This document shows positions 1 to 8,765 of a stretch of DNA of 46,785 nucleotides, piece after piece. Position numbers and translations under genes: made by a program. How positions within the stretch are numbered: the first letter of the stretch is position 1; the number at the start of each line of letters is the position of its first letter. A model generated the notes under the pieces. The model had not been told where the DNA came from. It saw nothing but the letters and a program-made list of their open reading frames with translations, and made no database searches. Origin of the DNA: Thauera linaloolentis 47Lol = DSM 12138 (GTDB lineage Bacteria > Pseudomonadota > Gammaproteobacteria > Burkholderiales > Rhodocyclaceae). The stretch is taken from contig NZ_AMXE01000025.1 in the NCBI RefSeq assembly GCF_000310205.1, forward strand, positions 1 to 46,785, given 5' to 3'.

Positions 1-33
1 GGGCGCTGAACGCTCCGGGCGCGTTCAGCGCCC
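1..33 (-). terminator. Hairpin at the end of dacB (probable terminator)
   Basis: A perfect 13-bp inverted repeat (1-13 against 21-33, 7-nt loop) sits at the window edge. The dacB stop codon (25-27) lies inside the right arm. Any T-tract for the minus-strand transcript would lie outside the window, so terminator function is inferred from the stem alone. Confidence 0.6.
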
Positions 34-1566
34 GCCGGCCCAGATCCATTCGAGCAGGGCGTCCTGCGCGGCGGTGCTGGCGGCGGCCTCGGGGTGGTTG
101 ACCATCATCACCAGCGCATGGCGCCGGCCGTCACGGTCGAGCAGGTAGCCGGCGATGGCGCGCACGCCGTTCAGCGTCCCGGTCTTGATATGCGCCTGTC
201 CGCTTGCGGGGCTGTCGCTCAGCCGCCGGCGCGCCGTGCCGTCGAGGCCCGCCACCGGCAGCGCCGAGATGTACTCGGGCATCCACGGCCGGCGCCAGGC
301 CAGCAGCAGCATGTTGCCCAGGGTGTCGGCGCGGATGCGTTCGATGCGTGACAGGCCCGAACCGTTCTCGATCCGCAGTCCGTCGGCATCGAGGCCCGCC
401 GCGGCGAGCACTTCGACGGCAATGCGGGCGCCGCCGGCCACCATGTCCGCCGTATCGGCCGGAGCGGCGGCAAGGAAGGTGCCGAGGTTGGCCAGCAACT
501 GGCGTGCGATGACATTGCTCGACCATTTGTTCATGTCGCGGATGACGTCGGCCAGCGATGGCGATTCGTGGGTGAGCAGGCTGCGGATGCCGACCGGGGC
601 GACGCCGCTGCGTACCTGGCCGTCGAGCCGGCCGCCGGCTTCCGACCACAGTGTGGCGACCAGCGCGGCGCCGTATTCGGCAGGCGGCAGCGGCGCCGCG
701 CTCCAGGTGCGCGGGCCGCAGGCTGCCGGCAGGCTGCCGCTGAGCACGAGGCGGCGGCCGGGTTCGATCCGCGCTTCGAGATCGCGGTACCAGACATCGC
801 AGTTGCTGGCGGACGTCTGCAGACGGTTTTCGATGACGACACCGGCCAGCGGCGGCTCGGCGACCACGGTCACCGATGCATTGCTTCCGTTGCCCGGGAA
901 GAGCGCGAGCTGCAGGGTGTTGTAGTGCATCAGCAGGCCGTGCGGGCCGCTGTTGTAGGGGCGCAGGCCACGTCCGTCGAAGGCGTCGGGGTCATGGGGC
1001 GGCAACTGCAGCACGGAGGCGTCGAGTACGATGTCGCCCGCGATGCGTTCGATGCCCAGTCCGCGCAGGCGCCGCAGCAGTTTTCCGACCCGGTCTTGGT
1101 CCAGCACGGGGTCTCCGCTGCCGACGATGTACAGATCGCCGGACAGGACGCCATCGGCAAGGGTGGCATTGCTCGCGAGCCGGGTCGTCCAGGTCCACGC
1201 CGGGCCGAGGCGCTCGAACGCGGCAAAGGCGGTGACGAGCTTCATCACCGATGCCGGGTTCATCGGCGTGTTTGCATTGATGCTGAGGCTGGGATGCGTT
1301 TCGTCTACCGCCTGTACCCAGACCGAGACCGCATCATCGGTGATGCGGGCGCGCTCCAGCGCCAGTTTCACCGGTGGTGGGAGCCCTTGCGAGGCAAGCG
1401 CAGGCGGTGTCGCCAGCGCAGGCACGCCGAAAAAGATGCACAGGCCCAGGCAAATGCGAAACAATAGTGCAGTGCAACACGGTCGATGCGGGAGGGCGGG
1501 CAAGCGCCCTTCTGCGCGTCGGTAGAATGAAGCCGATGAAAGTTGAATTCGCCCGCTGGATTTCAT
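25..1566 (-). CDS. dacB: D-alanyl-D-alanine carboxypeptidase/endopeptidase (PBP4 family)
   Basis: Periplasmic penicillin-binding protein of the S13 peptidase family, which trims or cleaves peptidoglycan peptide cross-links. All three active-site motifs are visible: SVMK (residues 106-109, nucleophile Ser), SSN (349-351) and KTG (461-463), in a 513-residue protein, the usual length. The ATG at 1566 is preferred. It gives a signal peptide with a long basic n-region and a hydrophobic core around residues 34-52 ending ALA. A TTG at 1464 would give a tighter signal peptide and cannot be excluded. The reading frame stays open to 2067, but that stretch has no family similarity and would overlap two other genes. 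It is divergent from the small gene at 1618. Confidence 0.93.
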   Translation of the reverse strand: MKSSGRIQLSSASFYRRAEGRLPALPHRPCCTALLFRICLGLCIFFGVPALATPPALASQGLPPPVKLALERARITDDAVSVWVQAVDETHPSLSINANTPMNPASVMKLVTAFAAFERLGPAWTWTTRLASNATLADGVLSGDLYIVGSGDPVLDQDRVGKLLRRLRGLGIERIAGDIVLDASVLQLPPHDPDAFDGRGLRPYNSGPHGLLMHYNTLQLALFPGNGSNASVTVVAEPPLAGVVIENRLQTSASNCDVWYRDLEARIEPGRRLVLSGSLPAACGPRTWSAAPLPPAEYGAALVATLWSEAGGRLDGQVRSGVAPVGIRSLLTHESPSLADVIRDMNKWSSNVIARQLLANLGTFLAAAPADTADMVAGGARIAVEVLAAAGLDADGLRIENGSGLSRIERIRADTLGNMLLLAWRRPWMPEYISALPVAGLDGTARRRLSDSPASGQAHIKTGTLNGVRAIAGYLLDRDGRRHALVMMVNHPEAAASTAAQDALLEWIWAGGR

Positions 1567-1617
1567 GGGTGCCTGCGCCGGGAACTGCTTTGCCGGCGTA
1601 ATTGCAAGGTTTCGAGA

Positions 1618-1959
1618 ATGAGTGGATTCGGACATTATGCGCGCACGGCTGACGAGCTCGAGCGCGAGATCTACAAGCGCGGGCTGGCGCTGGGGCTGGA
1701 CTGGGACGATCAGGCGCGATTGCGGGAACTGGCCCGCCAGGCCTTGAGCTATGAGCCGGGAGGGGTGATGAAACTGCTGCGCAGCCCGATCCGGCAGGAA
1801 AAACTCACCGGCGAACTGTTCGCCCTGTCCGATCTGATGCTCGGGACCATGCGCCAGAGCGCACAGATCGGTGTGCATACCAGTGGCGGCAGGGCCTGGA
1901 AGGCATTTGGCCGGGCGCTCTACCAAGAGGCCGAGCGCCTCGGCAAGGCGGATACCTGA
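1618..1959 (+). CDS. Conserved hypothetical protein, 113 aa
   Basis: A small soluble protein rich in charged residues and helix formers. I do not recognise a named family. It has no signal peptide or membrane segment. The ATG at 1618 begins MSGFGHYARTADELE; the frame is open further upstream (from 1543), but that part would run into the dacB start and looks unlike protein. A weak AAGG lies about 10 bases upstream. Codon use matches the neighbours, so it looks like a real resident gene. It is convergent with lysA and divergent from dacB. Confidence 0.7.
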   Translation: MSGFGHYARTADELEREIYKRGLALGLDWDDQARLRELARQALSYEPGGVMKLLRSPIRQEKLTGELFALSDLMLGTMRQSAQIGVHTSGGRAWKAFGRALYQEAERLGKADT

Positions 1960-1966
1960 ACGGCGC

Positions 1967-1983
1967 GGCCCGTCCGCCGGGCC
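1967..1983. terminator. Small GC hairpin between convergent genes
   Basis: GGCCCG (1967-1972) pairs with CGGGCC (1978-1983) around a 5-nt loop. It lies in the 31-base gap between the convergent stops of the 113-aa gene (1959) and lysA (1991). It has no T-tract, so a bidirectional terminator role is only a suggestion. Confidence 0.3.
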
Positions 1984-1990
1984 CGCCGCG

Positions 1991-3271
1991 TCAGCTAAGC
2001 GGCTTTTCGTCCGCGAACAGCGCGGCAACGGTTTCGCGCGCACGGACCAGATGGGCCTGGCCGCCATCGACGATGATCTCTGCCGCCCGCGGGCGGGTGT
2101 TGTAGTTCGAGCTCATCGTCATGCCGTAGGCGCCGGCCGACAGGATGGCGAGCAGATCGCCCTCGGCCACGGCAAGCCTGCGTTCGCGCGCGAGGAAGTC
2201 GCCGCTTTCGCAGATCGGGCCGACGACGTCGTAGACCTGCGATTCGGTACTGGGCGCCACGACTTCCACCACTTCGTGCCAGGCGTCGTAGAGCGCGGGG
2301 CGGGCGAGATCGTTCATGGCGGCGTCGACGATGACGAAATTCTTCGTCTCGCCCGGCTTCAGGTATTCGATGCGGGTCAGCAGCAGGCCGGCGTTGCCGA
2401 CCAGCGAGCGGCCCGGCTCGAAGTAGAGTTCCTCGTTGCGTCCCTCGAACACCTTCAATAGCGGTGCCAGGTAGTCGGCAACGACGGGCGGGGCTTCGTC
2501 GCGATAGCGGATGCCGAGCCCGCCGCCGAGATCGATGTGGTCGAGCGTGATGCCGTCGTCCGCGAGGCGGTCGACCAGACCGGCCACTTTCTGCGCGGCT
2601 TCCGCGACCGGCGCGGGGTCGAGCAGTTGCGAGCCGATATGGCAGGCGATGCCGCTGATGCGCAGGTTCGGCAGCGCGGCGGCGCGGCGGTAGAGGGCCT
2701 GCGCGTCGGCGAAGGCGACGCCGAATTTGTTGCCTTTGAGGCCGGTGGAGATGTAGGGGTGTGTCTTCGGATCGACATCCGGATTGACGCGCAGCGCCAC
2801 CGGAGCCAATACGCCGAGTTCGCCTGCGACGGCGTCGAGGCGTTCGAGTTCGGCGGCGGACTCGACGTTGAAGCAGCGGATGCCGGCCTTCAGCGCCTGG
2901 CGCATTTCGTCCCGCGTCTTGCCGACGCCGGAGAACACGACCTTGCCGGCATGGCCGCCAGCGGCCAGTACGCGTGCAAGTTCGCCGCCCGACACGATGT
3001 CGAAGCCCGCGCCCAGGCGGGCGAACACCGACAGGATACCGAGATTCGAGTTGGCCTTCACCGCATAGCAGACGAGGGCGCGGCGGCCGGCGAGTGCTTG
3101 CTGCCAGGACTCGAAGGCGGCCGTCAGCGCGGCTTTCGAATAGATGTAGCTCGGCGTGCCGAACTGCTCGGCGAGTTCGGGCAGCGCCAGCCCTTCGAGG
3201 GTGAGCACGCCGTTTTCGGCGTGCAGCGTCGGCGTCGGGAGCGCGCCGGAAATCTTGTCGTTGGCGGTCAT
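1991..3271 (-). CDS. lysA: Diaminopimelate decarboxylase
   Basis: PLP-dependent, fold-type III enzyme that decarboxylates meso-diaminopimelate to L-lysine, the last step of lysine synthesis, in the cytosol. At 426 residues it has family length. The PLP-binding Lys is K72 in VCYAVKANSN, and the glycine-rich phosphate-binding stretch HIDLGGGLGI and the C-terminal CESGDFLARER substrate/dimer motif are present. The start ATG (3271) overlaps the stop of lptM in an ATGA, indicating translational coupling. The lptM-lysA pair divergent from cyaY is a common proteobacterial arrangement. Confidence 0.97.
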   Translation of the reverse strand: MTANDKISGALPTPTLHAENGVLTLEGLALPELAEQFGTPSYIYSKAALTAAFESWQQALAGRRALVCYAVKANSNLGILSVFARLGAGFDIVSGGELARVLAAGGHAGKVVFSGVGKTRDEMRQALKAGIRCFNVESAAELERLDAVAGELGVLAPVALRVNPDVDPKTHPYISTGLKGNKFGVAFADAQALYRRAAALPNLRISGIACHIGSQLLDPAPVAEAAQKVAGLVDRLADDGITLDHIDLGGGLGIRYRDEAPPVVADYLAPLLKVFEGRNEELYFEPGRSLVGNAGLLLTRIEYLKPGETKNFVIVDAAMNDLARPALYDAWHEVVEVVAPSTESQVYDVVGPICESGDFLARERRLAVAEGDLLAILSAGAYGMTMSSNYNTRPRAAEIIVDGGQAHLVRARETVAALFADEKPLS

Positions 3272-3438
3272 TGGATCGGTGTGTATTGGCCCGGGGCCGG
3301 TGGCTGGGCGGGTTTGCTATGATCGGCGCCCGGCGCGGGCTGGCCGGACGGGGTCGGGGGCAAGTAGAGCGACCCCTTGATGCCGCAGGCCGACAGAAGC
3401 GCGCAGGCAAGCGCAGTCGCGGTAAGTTTGGCTCGCAT
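3268..3438 (-). CDS. lptM: Small lipoprotein LptM (YifL-like)
   Basis: A 56-residue lipoprotein missed by length cut-offs. The sequence starts MRAKLTATALACALLSACGI with lipobox LSAC (lipidated Cys18), followed by GIKGSLYLPP, the conserved short motif of this family, and a Pro-rich disordered tail. In enterobacteria LptM assists maturation of the LptD LPS translocon; transfer of that role here is inference. In-frame ATGs at 3444 and 3447 are alternative starts. The stop TGA overlaps the lysA ATG by ATGA, so the two genes form one operon. Position beside lysA and opposite cyaY is the family's typical location. Confidence 0.85.
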   Translation of the reverse strand: MRAKLTATALACALLSACGIKGSLYLPPTPSGQPAPGADHSKPAQPPAPGQYTPIQ

Positions 3439-3483
3439 CGCCATCATTCACGAAAAACCGGAATGCTATCAGAAGGAATCCGC

Positions 3484-3810
3484 ATGGAAGAGTCCGCATT
3501 CAATACGCTGGCCGAAGCCGAGCTCGCGCGCATCGAGAGCGCCCTCGATGCATCGGGCGCCGATGTCGATATCGAGCCCAAGCCGGGCGGGGTGCTCGAG
3601 ATCGAGTTCGAGAACGGCAGCAAGATGATCATCAACCGTCACACCGCTGCGCGCGAGATCTGGGTTGCGGCCAGATCGGGGGGTTTCCACTTCCGTCCGC
3701 AGGATGGCGCCTGGCTCAATACCCGTGACGGTGTCGAGCTGTGGGCCATGCTGGCGAAGCTCGTGAGCGAACAGGCGGGCGAAACCGTCGGGCTGGCGCG
3801 TCCCGCCTGA
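3484..3810 (+). CDS. cyaY: Iron donor protein CyaY (frataxin homologue)
   Basis: Frataxin-family protein that binds iron and modulates Fe-S cluster assembly with IscS, in the cytosol. At 108 residues it is slightly long at the C-terminus. The N-terminal acidic helix (EAELARIESALDASGADVDIE) carries the iron-binding carboxylates. The beta-sheet motif IINRHTAAREIWVAARSGGFHF is the frataxin signature. Start ATG 3484 has an AGAAGGA Shine-Dalgarno at 3471-3477. It is divergent from lptM-lysA and convergent with ponA, with 15 bases between stops. Confidence 0.95.
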   Translation: MEESAFNTLAEAELARIESALDASGADVDIEPKPGGVLEIEFENGSKMIINRHTAAREIWVAARSGGFHFRPQDGAWLNTRDGVELWAMLAKLVSEQAGETVGLARPA

Positions 3811-3825
3811 CGATGTGGTCTGCCC

Positions 3826-6231
3826 TCAGCGCCGGATCGGCACCGGCATGCGGTCTTCGACCGGCGCGGGTGCCTGGGCGGCAGGAATGGGGCGCGGCGC
3901 CACTGGCGGGGTAGCTTCCTCGGGGGCTTCCAGGGCTGGCTCGTTGTCCGACGCGAACATCTGGCGCAGCCAGTCGGGCGCGAGGGGCGGTTCGGGGGGC
4001 TCGTACTCGGCGTACTGGTAATCGCTGCGGCTGCCGTCGCCCGCTTCGATCTGGATCAGCCCGCCCGGTTGGGGACGCTGTATTTCCGGGGTGCCGGCGA
4101 GCGCAACCCCCATGTAGTTGATCCAGATCGGAAGTGCGGCCGCGCCGCCCGTCTCGCCCCGTCCCAGGTTGCGCGGCTGGCTGAAACCGACCCAGGACAC
4201 GGCGACCAGGTCGGGGTTGTAGCCGCAGAACCAGGCGTCGAGGTAGTCGTTCGTCGTGCCGGTCTTGCCGGCGAGGTCGTTGCGCTTGAGGCTGCGCGCG
4301 CGCGCGGCGGTGCCGCGCGTCACCACGTCCTGCAGCATCGAATCGATCAGCCAGGCATTGCGCGGGTCGAGCACGCGCGGCGCGCTTTCGCCCGCGACGG
4401 GCGGGTCGGTGCGGGCGATGAGCTTGCCGTTGCCGTCATAGATCTCCTTGACCACATAGGGGTCGATGCGGAAGCCGCCGTTGGCGAACGCGGCGTAGCC
4501 GCCCGCCAACTCCCAGGGGGTGACGCTGCCGGCGCCCAGCGCCATCGTCAGGTAGGGGGGGTGCTTGGCCGAGTCGAAGCCGAAGCGGCCGACGTAGTCC
4601 TGGGCGAAGCGCGGCGTGATGTCCTGCAGCATGCGGATCGACACCATGTTCTTCGAGCGCACGAGGGCATCGCGGATCGTCATCGGTCCGCTGTACTTGG
4701 CGTCGTAGTTCTTTGGCTCCCAGGCCTGGCTGCCGGTGACGCCCGCGGGGAAATACAAGGGGTCGTCGGCAACGACGTGGCCCGGTCCGTAGCCGCGCTC
4801 GAGCGCCGCCGAGTAGATGAAGGGCTTGAAGCTGGAGCCCGGCTGGCGCTGGCCTTGCGTGACATGGTTGAACTTGCTGCGGTTGAAGTCGAATCCGCCC
4901 ACCAGCGCACGCACCGCGCCATCCCGGGGGTCGATCGAGACCAGGGCCGACTGTACCTCGGGTACCTGGGCGATTTCCCAGCCGTTGCTGCCGGTATCGC
5001 GGATGCGCACGATCGCGCCGCGACGGATGCGGCGCGTCTGCGGCGCCTTGTCCGCCAGCATGGGCGCGGCGAAGCGCAGGCCGTTGCCGCTGATGGTGAT
5101 CTCTTCGCCGCGGCGGTACACCTTGACCTGCTTGGGGGAGGCTTGAAGCACTGCCGCGGCGAGCAGGTCGTCGTAGTCGTTGCGTTCGGCTAGGAGTTCG
5201 TCGAGCTGTTCGTTCGATACGCTGTCCGGCGGAAGTTCGGCGAAGGCCTCGGGGCCGCGATAGCCGTGGCGGCGGTCGTAGTCCATGACGCCCTTGCGCA
5301 GTGCGGCGTAGGCGGCCTCCTGATCCTTGCGGGTGACGGTCGTGAAAATGCGGATGCCCAGTTCGTAGGCCTTGTCGCCGAATTGCTCGACCGCGATCTG
5401 GCGTGCCATTTCGGCGACGTAGTCGCCATGGATGCTGCTTTCCTGTTGTTTTCGCGCAACAGCCGTATCGCGCTGGCTGCGTGTCGGCGTGGCGACAGCA
5501 ATGGCGGCTTCGAAGTCGGCATGGCTGATGATGCCGGTTTCGAGCATGCGGCGCAGCACGTACTGTTGGCGGATGGCGGCGCGCGACGGATTGACGATCG
5601 GGTTGAAGGCGGAGGGCGCCTTCGGCAGCCCGGCCAGCATCGCTGCTTCGGGCAGGGTCAGCCCATCCAGCGTCTTGCCGTAGTAGGCACGCGCGGCCGC
5701 CGCGAAGCCGTAGGCGCGCTGTCCGAGGTAGATCTGGTTGATGTAGAGCTCGAGAATCTGGTCCTTGCTCAGTTCGTGTTCGATCTTGAACGACAGCAGG
5801 ATTTCATAGAGTTTGCGGTTGTAGGTCTTCTCGCGCGTGAGGAAGAAGTTCCGCGCCACCTGCATCGTGATCGTCGACGCACCCTGGCCGCGTCCGCCGG
5901 TGGTCAGGTTGGACAACGCCGCGCGCGCGATGCCCATCGGATCGACGCCGGCATGCTCGTAGAAGCGTTCGTCCTCCGCCGCCAGGATGGCGTGCTTGAG
6001 CAGGGCCGGGACTTCGGCGATGCGAACCACATCGCGCCGCTCTTCGCCGAACTCGCCGAGCAGGTGGCCATCCGCCGTATATACTCGCAGCGGGACGCGT
6101 GGCCGGTAATCGGTCAACGACTCCAGCGAAGGAAGATTGGGCCAGGCGAACAGCGACATCGCTGCCAGCGTGGCGAGGCCGAGAATCGCAAGCGCCAGCA
6201 GCGCTGCGACCGGATAGAGGACCCAGCGCAT
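3826..6231 (-). CDS. ponA: Penicillin-binding protein 1A (bifunctional transglycosylase/transpeptidase)
   Basis: Class A PBP (mrcA/ponA) of the inner membrane that polymerises and cross-links peptidoglycan; 801 residues. One N-terminal membrane anchor lies at about residues 5-28. The GT51 glycosyltransferase domain has catalytic Glu86 in AAEDERFYEH and the GASTITMQ motif near 118. An OB-type insert lies around 300-425. The transpeptidase domain has SSFK (Ser466-Lys469), SKN (526-528) and KTG (656-658). The C-terminus is a Pro/Ala-rich tail. It is divergent from pilM, the standard betaproteobacterial and pseudomonad arrangement. Confidence 0.97.
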   Translation of the reverse strand: MRWVLYPVAALLALAILGLATLAAMSLFAWPNLPSLESLTDYRPRVPLRVYTADGHLLGEFGEERRDVVRIAEVPALLKHAILAAEDERFYEHAGVDPMGIARAALSNLTTGGRGQGASTITMQVARNFFLTREKTYNRKLYEILLSFKIEHELSKDQILELYINQIYLGQRAYGFAAAARAYYGKTLDGLTLPEAAMLAGLPKAPSAFNPIVNPSRAAIRQQYVLRRMLETGIISHADFEAAIAVATPTRSQRDTAVARKQQESSIHGDYVAEMARQIAVEQFGDKAYELGIRIFTTVTRKDQEAAYAALRKGVMDYDRRHGYRGPEAFAELPPDSVSNEQLDELLAERNDYDDLLAAAVLQASPKQVKVYRRGEEITISGNGLRFAAPMLADKAPQTRRIRRGAIVRIRDTGSNGWEIAQVPEVQSALVSIDPRDGAVRALVGGFDFNRSKFNHVTQGQRQPGSSFKPFIYSAALERGYGPGHVVADDPLYFPAGVTGSQAWEPKNYDAKYSGPMTIRDALVRSKNMVSIRMLQDITPRFAQDYVGRFGFDSAKHPPYLTMALGAGSVTPWELAGGYAAFANGGFRIDPYVVKEIYDGNGKLIARTDPPVAGESAPRVLDPRNAWLIDSMLQDVVTRGTAARARSLKRNDLAGKTGTTNDYLDAWFCGYNPDLVAVSWVGFSQPRNLGRGETGGAAALPIWINYMGVALAGTPEIQRPQPGGLIQIEAGDGSRSDYQYAEYEPPEPPLAPDWLRQMFASDNEPALEAPEEATPPVAPRPIPAAQAPAPVEDRMPVPIRR

Positions 6232-6323
6232 CAGCAGTCCAGGAAACGTCGATAGAGGGTGCGCATTATACGAGATGGCCCCGGCGCTGGCTGTTTCGCG
6301 GTGTGGCGCGTGAAACAGTTCGC

Positions 6324-6353
6324 TTTACACTTATCCAGGCTTGTTGATACGAT
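6324..6353 (+). promoter_or_regulatory. Candidate sigma70 promoter for pilMNOPQ
   Basis: TTTACA (6324-6329) and TACGAT (6348-6353) are separated by 18 bases in the AT-rich ponA-pilM gap. It is followed by an AAGGA ribosome site (6397-6401) eight bases before the pilM GTG. The call rests on consensus matching only. Confidence 0.5.
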
Positions 6354-6409
6354 TTGAGAGCAAAAATCAAGTCTTGCTCCTAACATAAAGAAATGTAAGG
6401 ACTTTCTTT

Positions 6410-7486
6410 GTGATTGAACTCCCCTTTTTCGGCGCTGCGGCACGCCAGCTGGCAGGGCTCGATATTTCATCTTCATCGGTCAAGCTCGTCGAGCTCTCCG
6501 GGGGGGACAAGGAAGCTTACAAAGTCGAGCGCTACGCCATCGAGCCGCTGCCGCGCGATGTCGTTGCCGATGGCAACATCGCCAACCTCGAAGCGGTCAG
6601 CGAAGCGCTTCGCCGCGCCCTCAGGCGCTTCGGGCCGGGTGTCAGGAATGTCGCCATGGCCTTGCCGGCCTCGTCCGTCATCACCAAGAAGATCATCCTG
6701 CCCGCGGGGCTGCGCGAGCAGGAGATGGAAATGGCGGTCGAGTCCGAGGCCAACCAGTACATCCCGTTCGCGATCGACGAGGTCAATCTGGATTTCCAGG
6801 TCATCGGCCCGGCTGCGGGCAGCCCGGGCGAACTCGAAGTGCTGATCGCCGCGTCGCGCAAGGACAAGGTCGAGGACCGTGTCGCGGTGGCCCAGGCCGC
6901 CGGACTGAAGGCCACCGTGATCGACGTCGAATCGTTCGCGATCGAATCGGCGCTCGAGCTGGTCAGCCGGCAACTGCCCAGCGGTGGCCAGGACAAGGTG
7001 ATCGGCCTCATCGACGTCGGCGCGAACGTCATGAACGTTGGCATGTTCCGTAACCGGCAGCAGGTCTACGTGCGTGAACAGGCGTTTGGCGGCAATCAGC
7101 TCACGCAGGACATCGCGCGGCAGTACGGCATGAGCGTCGACGAGGCCGAATCGGCCAAGCGCGCGGACGCGCTGCCCGACACCTATGCCCGCGAGTTGAT
7201 GCGCCCCTTCCTCGACAGCCTGGCGCTCGAGGTCTCGCGCGCACTGCAGTTCTTCTTCACGTCCACCCAATACAACCAGGTGGACCACCTCGTGCTGGCG
7301 GGCGGATGCGCCCTGATGCCGGGTCTGGCCGAAATCGTTGCCGCGCGCACCCAGGTCGAGACCATCGTCGGCAATCCCTTTGCCGGGATGAGTGTTTCGT
7401 CGAAGGTGAGGCCGAAGAACCTGCTGGCCGACGCGCCGTCGTTGATGGTGGCCTGCGGGCTGGCCTTGCGGAGGTTCGACGAATGA
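6410..7486 (+). CDS. pilM: Type IV pilus assembly protein PilM
   Basis: Actin-like (FtsA-fold) cytoplasmic protein that binds the PilN N-terminus and links the pilus alignment subcomplex to the cytoplasmic motors. At 358 residues it has family length. It has the phosphate-binding GLDISSSSVKLVEL start, the GLIDVGANVMNVGMF phosphate-2 motif and the VLAGGCALMPGLAE adenosine motif. The GTG start at 6410 is supported by AAGGA eight bases upstream. Its TGA overlaps the pilN ATG, the first of a chain of four-base overlaps that couples the operon. Confidence 0.96.
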   Translation: MIELPFFGAAARQLAGLDISSSSVKLVELSGGDKEAYKVERYAIEPLPRDVVADGNIANLEAVSEALRRALRRFGPGVRNVAMALPASSVITKKIILPAGLREQEMEMAVESEANQYIPFAIDEVNLDFQVIGPAAGSPGELEVLIAASRKDKVEDRVAVAQAAGLKATVIDVESFAIESALELVSRQLPSGGQDKVIGLIDVGANVMNVGMFRNRQQVYVREQAFGGNQLTQDIARQYGMSVDEAESAKRADALPDTYARELMRPFLDSLALEVSRALQFFFTSTQYNQVDHLVLAGGCALMPGLAEIVAARTQVETIVGNPFAGMSVSSKVRPKNLLADAPSLMVACGLALRRFDE

Positions 7487-8088
7487 TCCGTATCAACCTT
7501 CTGCCGCATCGCGCGGAGAAGCGCAAGCAGCGGCGAACGCAGTTCTATGCGTTGTCGGCCGCGATGATCGTACTGGGCGCGCTGATCGGCATTCTGGTGC
7601 ATTCCGTCTATGCGGGCTACATCGAGCGCCAGGCCTCGCGCAATGCCTTCCTGAAGGCCGAGATCGCCAAGCTCGACCAGCAGATCGCGGAGATCCGCCG
7701 CTTGCGGGAGCAGATCGATGCCTTGCTCGCACGCAAGAAGGTCATCGAGGATCTGCAGAGCACGCGCGCGGAATCGGTCCATCTGCTCAATGAACTGGCG
7801 AAGGGCATGCCGGACGGGGTGTACCTGAAATCGGTCAAGCAGGCCGGGAGCCGCATCACCCTGGTTGGTCATGCCCAGTCCAATGCGCGCGTGTCGCACC
7901 TGATGCGCAACCTCGAGGATTCTCCCTTCCTCGAACGTCCGACCCTGGTCGAGGCGAAGGCCGTGACGGTGGATGATCGCCGCCTCAGCGAGTTCACGCT
8001 TGGCATCGGCATAGAGCGAACGGCGGTCGAAGAGCCGGCTGCCGACGCCAAGGGTGGCAAAACCCAGGCGAGGGGGGCGCGCAAGTGA
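7483..8088 (+). CDS. pilN: Type IV pilus assembly protein PilN
   Basis: Bitopic inner-membrane protein of 201 residues. It has a conserved cytoplasmic start MIRINLLPHR, which is the PilM-binding motif of the family, one membrane span at about 20-45, and a periplasmic coiled coil (about 50-90) followed by a ferredoxin-like domain that pairs with PilO. ATGA overlap with pilM upstream and GTGA overlap with pilO downstream. Confidence 0.95.
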   Translation: MIRINLLPHRAEKRKQRRTQFYALSAAMIVLGALIGILVHSVYAGYIERQASRNAFLKAEIAKLDQQIAEIRRLREQIDALLARKKVIEDLQSTRAESVHLLNELAKGMPDGVYLKSVKQAGSRITLVGHAQSNARVSHLMRNLEDSPFLERPTLVEAKAVTVDDRRLSEFTLGIGIERTAVEEPAADAKGGKTQARGARK

Positions 8089-8765
8089 AGACAAGCGACA
8101 CGCTCAAGTCAGCGCGCTCGATCGACTTCAAGCGGTTGGCACAGGATTTCAAGGGGCTTGACGCGAACGACCCCGGCATGTGGCCACTGGCGCCGCGGGT
8201 GGCCGTCATGGTCGGCCTGCTGGCGGCGACGCTCGGTGCCTTCTGGTGGTTCGACTGGCAGGAGCAGGCCGAGGCCCTGGCCCAGCGCGAACAGGAAGAA
8301 ACGCAGTTGCGCGACGGTTGGGTCGCGAAGAAGCGGCAGGCCGTCAATCTCGATGAGCATCGCCGCCAACTGGCCGAGATCGACCAGCAATTCGGCGCCC
8401 TGCTGAAGCAGTTGCCGAATCGCGCCGAGATGGATTCGCTGCTGTCCGACATCAACCAGGCCGGTCTTGGCCGCGGGCTGCAGTTCGAACTGTTCAAGCC
8501 GGGCAGCAACGTGGTCAAGGAGTTCTACGCCGAGATGCCGATCGACATCCGCGTCACTGGCGACTATCACGAGCTCGGCGAGTTCGCCAGCGACGTCGCC
8601 CGCATGCCGCGCATCGTCACGCTGAACAACCTTGCGATCAATGCCGACAAGGACGGCCGGCTCAAGCTCGAAGCCAAGGCGATCACCTACCGCTACCTGG
8701 ACGAGGAAGAGATTGCCAAGCAGCGCCAGGATGCCAAGGCTGCGACCAAGGGGAGAAAACGATGA
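8085..8765 (+). CDS. pilO: Type IV pilus assembly protein PilO
   Basis: Inner-membrane alignment-complex protein of 226 residues. It has an N-terminal cytoplasmic segment, one transmembrane span at about 40-57 (VAVMVGLLAATLGAFWWF), a coiled coil to about 110 and a periplasmic ferredoxin-like domain that dimerises with PilN. It contains the family stretch LPNRAEMDSLLSDINQAG and ends in a Lys/Arg-rich tail. The GTG start overlaps the pilN stop by four bases, and its own stop overlaps pilP by four. Confidence 0.95.
   Translation: MKTSDTLKSARSIDFKRLAQDFKGLDANDPGMWPLAPRVAVMVGLLAATLGAFWWFDWQEQAEALAQREQEETQLRDGWVAKKRQAVNLDEHRRQLAEIDQQFGALLKQLPNRAEMDSLLSDINQAGLGRGLQFELFKPGSNVVKEFYAEMPIDIRVTGDYHELGEFASDVARMPRIVTLNNLAINADKDGRLKLEAKAITYRYLDEEEIAKQRQDAKAATKGRKR

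Noticed and set aside
1567-2067. An N-terminal extension of dacB to 2067
   Set aside because: The added 167 residues have no family similarity and overlap the 113-aa gene and the end of lysA; a signal peptide follows internally.
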